DNA from: Zygnema cylindricum
Lineage: Eukaryota > Streptophyta > Zygnematophyceae > Zygnematales > Zygnemataceae
DNA length: 20,756 bases
Direction of reading: 5' to 3'
NCBI GenBank assembly: GCA_037447655.1
Contig: JBBHKE010002407.1
Location: forward strand, 1-20,756
Positions 16,371 to 20,756 of the stretch are shown piece after piece. The notes beneath the pieces are model-generated. The model was not told where the DNA came from. It worked only from the letters and a program-made list of their open reading frames with translations, and searched no databases. The translations under genes were made by a program, and so were the position numbers. Within the stretch, counting starts at the first letter, position 1, and each line of letters starts with the position of its first letter.

Positions 16371-17363
16371 GTGTTAGATGATAAAGAGTTTGATACCTTC
16401 ACTAGAAAGGGTATCTTTATAGCTAAATATGGGGATACATTTTACTTCAATACAGATAAGGGTAGCCAAGGGATTATTAGGCTCAATATGAGTAATGAAA
16501 AGAAGAATGCCTACTATGTTGGTGTCCCAAAGTTGATGATTTGGCATAAGCAGTTGGGGCATGTGCATTTTGATAGGTTGAGGGAAATGAAGAAAATTGG
16601 TGTAGTAGAAGGCATTCAGTTCATTGATAATGAAATGGTGGATAATTGTAGTGGCTGTGCCCAAGGTAAAGCTCACAGACCTCCTTTCCCTAAAGCCGCC
16701 ACATATAGGGGAAAAAAGGTACTAAATTTGATCAACAGAGATATATGGGGACTAGTAAGGGTACCTTTAGTTGGAGGGAAGAGGTATATGTTGACAATTA
16801 TTGATGACTGGTCTAGATATATTAGAGTCTACTTTCTAAAAACAAAGTCTGAAACAACAACTTACTTCAAAGAATATAAAGCATGGAGTGAGAAGTTGCA
16901 TGGAACCCCCATTAAGAGAATAAAGAGTGATAATGGGGGAGAATATACCTCTAACCAGTTTGAGGAATACTTGAGAGATGAGGGAGTTTAGCACCAAAAA
17001 ACTGTACCATATAACCCGAAACAAAATAGGGTAGCTGAAAGATTGAACCGAACACTAGGAGATACTGTACATAATATGTTGGCTGACAAAAAAATAGGTA
17101 AGAGATTTTGGGCAAAAACCATGAACTGTGCCAACAACATTAAGAATAGAGTCTTTACCTGAGCCGTAAAGGGAATGACACTTTATGATAGATGGGTTGG
17201 AAGGAAACCAGATATCTTACAACTTAAAGTATTCGGTAGCCAAGTTAACAGTCTTGATACGGATAAGAATAACTAGAAACTAGATGCTAAAGGCGAACCT
17301 GGATACTTTGTAGGATACGATGAGGATACCAAGGGATATACAGTCTATAATTTAGCAAATTAA
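16371..17363 (+). pseudogene. int: Copia integrase remnant, unit 2
   Basis: The 206-codon open stretch 16371-16991 contains the pre-integrase segment (WHKQLGHVHFDRLREM), the paired cysteines (NCSGCAQGKAH) completing the HHCC zinc finger, and the core. Candidate catalytic residues are all present: Asp codon 16740 in NRDIWG, Asp codon 16929 in KSDNGGEY and Glu codon 17037 in RVAERLNR. Premature stops at 16989, 17160, 17274 and 17361 break the C-terminal half, but the frame is kept. The conserved VFGS and GYFVGYDEDTKGY segments follow. This is the best preserved domain in the window; it is still truncated by the stop before the Glu. Confidence 0.85.
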
Positions 17364-18680
17364 GATATAATTCTGGTCAAACGCCTAGTTTTCATGGATG
17401 AAGGAAAGTCATTTGACCCCTTCAAATATACCAAAAAGATAAATATCCTCTTTGAGTTTGAAAGCGAGGAGAGTCCTGTCTTTCCCGAAAAAAGACATGA
17501 GTGAAACAATGATTGTAGACTCAGGGGAGATCCAAGATACAAGAGATCTACCGGGCACCTCACATATTCCTATGGTATTTGAGGAGACAGAAGAGATGGA
17601 ACTAGAACCGGCTTCCATGACTATGGGAGCTGATAAGACAGTAAGGAGAAACCCGCGACTTCCTTCCATTCCAGCTTTAGAGTTCGAGAGAGGGAGAAAG
17701 AGCAGCAAAAGGATACAAGAAAAGCATGCCGCTCAAAAGGTTACTAAGCTATCTTATCCTGCTGAGCCTCAATGATACTTGGAGGCAGTAAAGAGACCAA
17801 AAGAGACAGATGGATTAGAGCCATAAATGATGAAATAGCTTCCATCATGGAAGCAAATACCTACGAACTAGCGGATTGTCCTCCAGACAGAAAACCTATT
17901 GGCTGTTAATGGGTATATAAACTAAAACTGAACCCAAATAATACCATTGAGAGATATAAGGCTCGCTTAGTAGCGAATGGGTTCACTCAAAAGGAGGGGA
18001 TTGACTACGAGGAGACCTTTGCTCCAGTTGTTCGGTTCCCATCGGTATAGATTCTCCTCAGTCTGGCAACAGCGGAAGACATGGAAATACACAAGATGGA
18101 CATTAAGACTGCTTTTCTTAATGGTGAGTTAGAGGAAGAAATTTTCATGAGGCAACTCGACGGGTTCGTGGAGGAAGGAGAAGAGAGCAAAGTCAGCAGG
18201 CTCATAAAGTCCTTATACGCATTAAAGCAGGCTCCATGACAGTGGAATAAGAAACTAGATGAGTTCCTCACAAGTCAAGGATATATCCGTATCAGATCTG
18301 ACCATTCTATCTATATGTTTGAAAATCAGAATGGTTTCATTTTTATTGCAATCTATGTGGATGATTTATTTGTGCTCAGTAAGTCTTTAGAAAAGATCAA
18401 TAGGCTAAAGAAAGATATTAGAAGCAAATTTGATATGAAAGATTTAGGTGAGGCAACATACATTTTGGGGATCCAAATGGAGAGAGATAGGGGGAAAAAG
18501 ATTATTAGACTTACTCAAAAAGAAACAATAGGTAATATGCTTGAGAAATTCCAGATGGAAAACGTTGACAGTTGTACCACTCCCATGGAATTGAAGAAAG
18601 TAAGTGATGGGAGTGCAGAAGGAGGAATGATAATCTTAGATGATCAGATGAGTCCAGAGGAGAGAGAGTTTATGAAGTCT
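17364..18680 (+). pseudogene. rt: Copia linker and reverse transcriptase remnant, unit 2
   Basis: The linker starts with FMDEGKSFDPFKYTKK. One extra A near 17488 shifts the frame into the acidic stretch (EETEEMELEP), which ends at a TGA at 17773. Another shift near 17800 restores the original frame. Reverse transcriptase then reads from RAINDEIASIMEANTY, with stops in the VYKL region (17907), before ILLSLAT (about 18048) and in LKQAP (18237). Motifs present include MDIKTAFLNGELEEEIFM and YVDDLFVLSKS (YVDD at 18354-18365), followed by MKDLGEATYILGIQMERDR. These are textbook copia motifs. Confidence 0.85.
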
Positions 18681-19356
18681 ATCCCGTATAGACAGGTCGT
18701 AGGAAGTTTGATCTATTTTATGAACTGTACAATACTAGACATAGCGGCAGTAGTAGAAGTCCTCACTAGGAGTCTTAATGATCCTAGGAAGAGAGATTGG
18801 GAGGAAGCCAAGAGAGCCATGAGATATCAGGTAGGAACCAGAGAGTTATGGCTGCATTTGGGAGGGGAGATCAGTGATATCACTACTTGGAGTTATGCCA
18901 GTTTTAGGGATGCACCTATTAGAAGATGCACTTCTGGGTATGTGTTGTATGTGGGGGAAGGTGTTTGCTGTTAGAGCAGTAAGCAACAAAAGGTGGTTGC
19001 CCAGTCTACTATGGAGGCCGAGTATATGGCCTCTTAATTGGCTGTGAAAGAGTTGATGTGTGTCAAATCCTTGTTGCCAGAATTGGGGTATATGAAAAGA
19101 GGGAGTGCATGAAGTTTTTTGTGATAATCAAGCTGCCATTGTTGTTGCAGCCAATCTAAAACATCATTTCAAGGCTAAACATATGGACATAAGATTGAGC
19201 TTCGTGGGGGAAAAGGTTGAAAATAAAATTGCAAATCTTGTGCATAAATCTGATGAAGAAATGGTAGCTGACATGATTACCAAACCCGTGCCTTCTCCCA
19301 TATTAGAATACAGTAGAGAAAAATGTGGATTAAAAGATAGGTTTAAATTAGACTAG
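18681..19356 (+). pseudogene. rh: Copia RNase H remnant, unit 2
   Basis: The domain is in frame with reverse transcriptase through VVGSLIYFMNCT. The first catalytic Asp is replaced by Tyr (WSYASFRDAP, codon 18894). Stops lie at 18972 and 19035. The Glu is kept in TMEAEYMAS (codon 19020). A frameshift near 19100 leads to an 83-codon stretch with VFCDNQAAI, KHHFKAKHMDIRLSF and VADMITKPVPSP, ending at the natural stop (19354-19356) just before the polypurine tract. Comparison with unit 1 shows independent decay of the catalytic residues. Confidence 0.85.
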
Positions 19357-19369
19357 AAAATAAGGGGAG
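19357..19369 (+). other. Polypurine tract before LTR3
   Basis: AAAATAAGGGGAG abuts TGTTGA, the classical copia arrangement in which a G-rich purine run ends right at the LTR start. It immediately follows the polyprotein stop codon. Confidence 0.8.
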
Positions 19370-20289
19370 TGTTGAATTAAATAGTTTTTGGGTATTTTCT
19401 AGGTCTAAATATATTAACGAAAACTGATAAGAAAAATACAGGCAGCGTACCTCCATCTCTTCTCTCTTGCCCCAATACTTGTTGTAGTCACTGAAGAAGA
19501 GAGAGAGTGATGGAGCCATGGCTACCTCAGCTCCATAGGCAAGACTAAAGAGTGACTTAAGTCACTCTCAACAAAAGGTTGAGTCTAACAGGTCTCGATT
19601 CTCCGACCGGCAGAGCGCGGCGTAGCCGTTAGCTTTAACCAGTCTGTCGTAGACGTCCGTTAGGATACATATGGTTTGATATGTATTTAAACTATTGTAT
19701 GGTACTGAGACTGATTAACTAAAATATGTGCGAAGGAACATAGAACTAGTTAAAGTGTAGCGCGAAAGTCATTTTGCACGAATCAAATGAATCGGATTTT
19801 TGTTTCAACGGCCGACATTTAATGTCCGAATTAATCTGACGGCACACATCACTGCCGAGATCCCAGAATGGTCACTTTGGCGTTTATAGAAGTGGCATCA
19901 CTTGGCGCCACGTGGAGGGATAATATTTGGTCGCAGGATTTTCGGGGAACAGACGGACGAGTGGAAGGGTGACACGCGTCCACTCAGTGGCCTTGTCTTA
20001 CACTGGCCGTACAGAAAGGACATCGGTCGTAGTACCTTTCAATAATTTAAACTCATATGATTGGTTCGTACTTGAGTAGATAGGGGCTATGAGAGGGGTT
20101 TAGGACTTAGGAAAATCTGGTAGGTAGTCACCTCTCTCTAAGAGAGCTTTGTATAAATTGGCATATTTTGCCGGCTCATAACTAATATGTTGGTTGGTCG
20201 TTTCCAGTGATTCTTTTTGATACGGACTCTAAGAAGTCCACGCTACACAAAGATGCAGTCAGACTGCCAGTTTGCCTTCTTGGGCAGCA
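19370..20289 (+). repeat. LTR3 (920 bp)
   Basis: Begins TGTTGAATTAAATAG and ends GGGCAGCA. Homologous to LTR1 and LTR2 but the most diverged of the three. It retains the perfect 20-bp palindrome (19549-19568), the G-box (19909-19914) and the TATA box (20152-20158); the B-box of the antisense tRNA-like block has three changes. It is followed not by host DNA but by sequence matching the element's internal leader. Confidence 0.85.
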
Positions 20290-20371
20290 GCGGTTTTGGC
20301 TTGAAGTGGGTTAGTTAAAAACTATCTAGAGGCTTCTTCAATTCAGTTGTCCAATGGAGGACACAGAATTG
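20290..20371 (+). other. Leader of a truncated third unit
   Basis: This stretch (GGGTTAGTTAAAAACTAT..TCCAATGGAGGACACAGAATT) matches the leaders after LTR1 (to about 9805) and LTR2 (to about 15047). If the LTR ends at CAACA/CAGCA, LTR3 is therefore followed by the start of a third internal region. If instead the true LTR extends to about here, this is simply the LTR end. Confidence 0.6.
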
Positions 20372-20517
20372 CACCACCCTCTCTATCCTTCGGTGACTAC
20401 AACAAGTATGGTGGCTAGAGAGAGGAGGTGGAGGCAGGATGTCCGTCCTTTTTTTTCTTCCTATTTCCTGATCTATTTAGACCTAGAAAATACCTTATGA
20501 TTCTAGTAATTTGAAAA
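20372..20517 (-). repeat. Inverted LTR 5' end fragment (about 146 bp)
   Basis: The reverse complement reads from TTTTCAAATTACTAGAATC through GGTATTTTCTAGGTCTAAAT and on to CATACTTGTTGTAGTCAC, matching the first about 140 bp of the LTRs. It meets the forward leader at about 20372-20383, where the bases CCACCCTCT fit both sequences. It ends at the LTR terminus (20517), beyond which the sequence is unrelated. Confidence 0.75.
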
Positions 20518-20756
20518 GGAATACGTAAATTTTTTGACTAATCCCAAGTCACATTTCAAAGTTTCACTAACATGGACACATGTTGTGAGGTTCGGTTGTG
20601 TGCCCATGTAACCAACACTTAGCAAATTAACTTTGTTTTTAGTGAGGATTCCCCATATTATTTTTGGAAAGTGTCTCAATGTTCGAAAACGATTTTTTTA
20701 CTTGTTTTTGTGACAGTTATATACGATTTATATAATATAGTCTAGACATCGATATT
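20518..20756. other. Right flank, no gene
   Basis: AT-rich, GTAC-poor sequence outside the inverted LTR terminus. No element ends, coding frames or RNA genes recognised. ACATGG near 20569 and CCATGT near 20605 are short inverted words of uncertain meaning. Confidence 0.5.

Larger units (their letters stand above)
14054..20289 (+). mobile_element. Ty1/copia LTR retrotransposon, unit 2 (degenerate), sharing LTR2
   Basis: Internal region 2 (14970-19369) is bounded by LTR2 and LTR3 and is homologous to internal region 1 in every domain. The single LTR between the two internal regions makes an LTR-internal-LTR-internal-LTR array, a structure known to arise by unequal recombination between LTRs. 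This copy keeps longer open stretches (206 and 219 codons) and more catalytic residues than unit 1, but still has stops and frameshifts throughout. Confidence 0.8.

Overview
The window looks like eukaryotic, transposon-dominated DNA. It contains no host gene that I can recognise, and nothing prokaryotic (no operons, CRISPR or rRNA). The right 60% is decayed Ty1/copia LTR retrotransposon sequence. Its domain order (gag, protease, integrase, reverse transcriptase, RNase H), purine-rich coding strand, polypurine tract directly before TGTTG, and CACGTG (G-box) plus TATAAAT motifs in the LTRs all suit a plant or other streptophyte. The species cannot be fixed from sequence alone.

Positions 1-8808 are AT-rich, rich in GTAC/CGTAC words, and packed with short non-autonomous DNA elements of two families. 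Family A is flanked by TA and has terminal inverted repeats (TIRs) like CACCGCGAATCGTTATTAG; copies lie at about 97-304, 1916-2583, 2932-3149, about 4988-5941, about 5993-6209 and 7649-8145. Family B is hAT-like: it starts TAGTGTTGGGTATCG, makes 8-bp target duplications, and is full of CGATATATCG palindromes; copies are 2130-2564, 5151-5922 and 6225-6849. Two family B copies sit in the same place inside the right TIR of a family A copy. Copy B1 also carries a C20/G36 inverted homopolymer and a perfectly periodic 12-bp CGTAC repeat.

Positions 8809-20371 form a tandem copia array: LTR1 (8809-9727), internal region 1, LTR2 (14054-14969), internal region 2, LTR3 (19370-20289), then about 80 bp that match the leader of a third unit. 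At about 20372-20383 the array is cut and joined to an inverted 5' LTR end (to 20517). Both internal regions are pseudogenes broken by stops and frameshifts. They have lost different key residues: copy 1 lost the protease Asp, the second integrase Asp and the RNase H Glu; copy 2 lost the zinc-knuckle His and the first RNase H Asp. Both keep the YVDD motif of reverse transcriptase.

The LTRs hold structure beyond the usual signals. There is a conserved 20-bp palindrome followed by a second small hairpin, an antisense tRNA-like block with a consensus B-box (exact in LTR1), and two small hairpins downstream of the TATA box that change by compensatory substitutions between copies. These LTR structures and the repeated hAT-in-TIR nesting are the most interesting features. 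I found no convincing new protein system.
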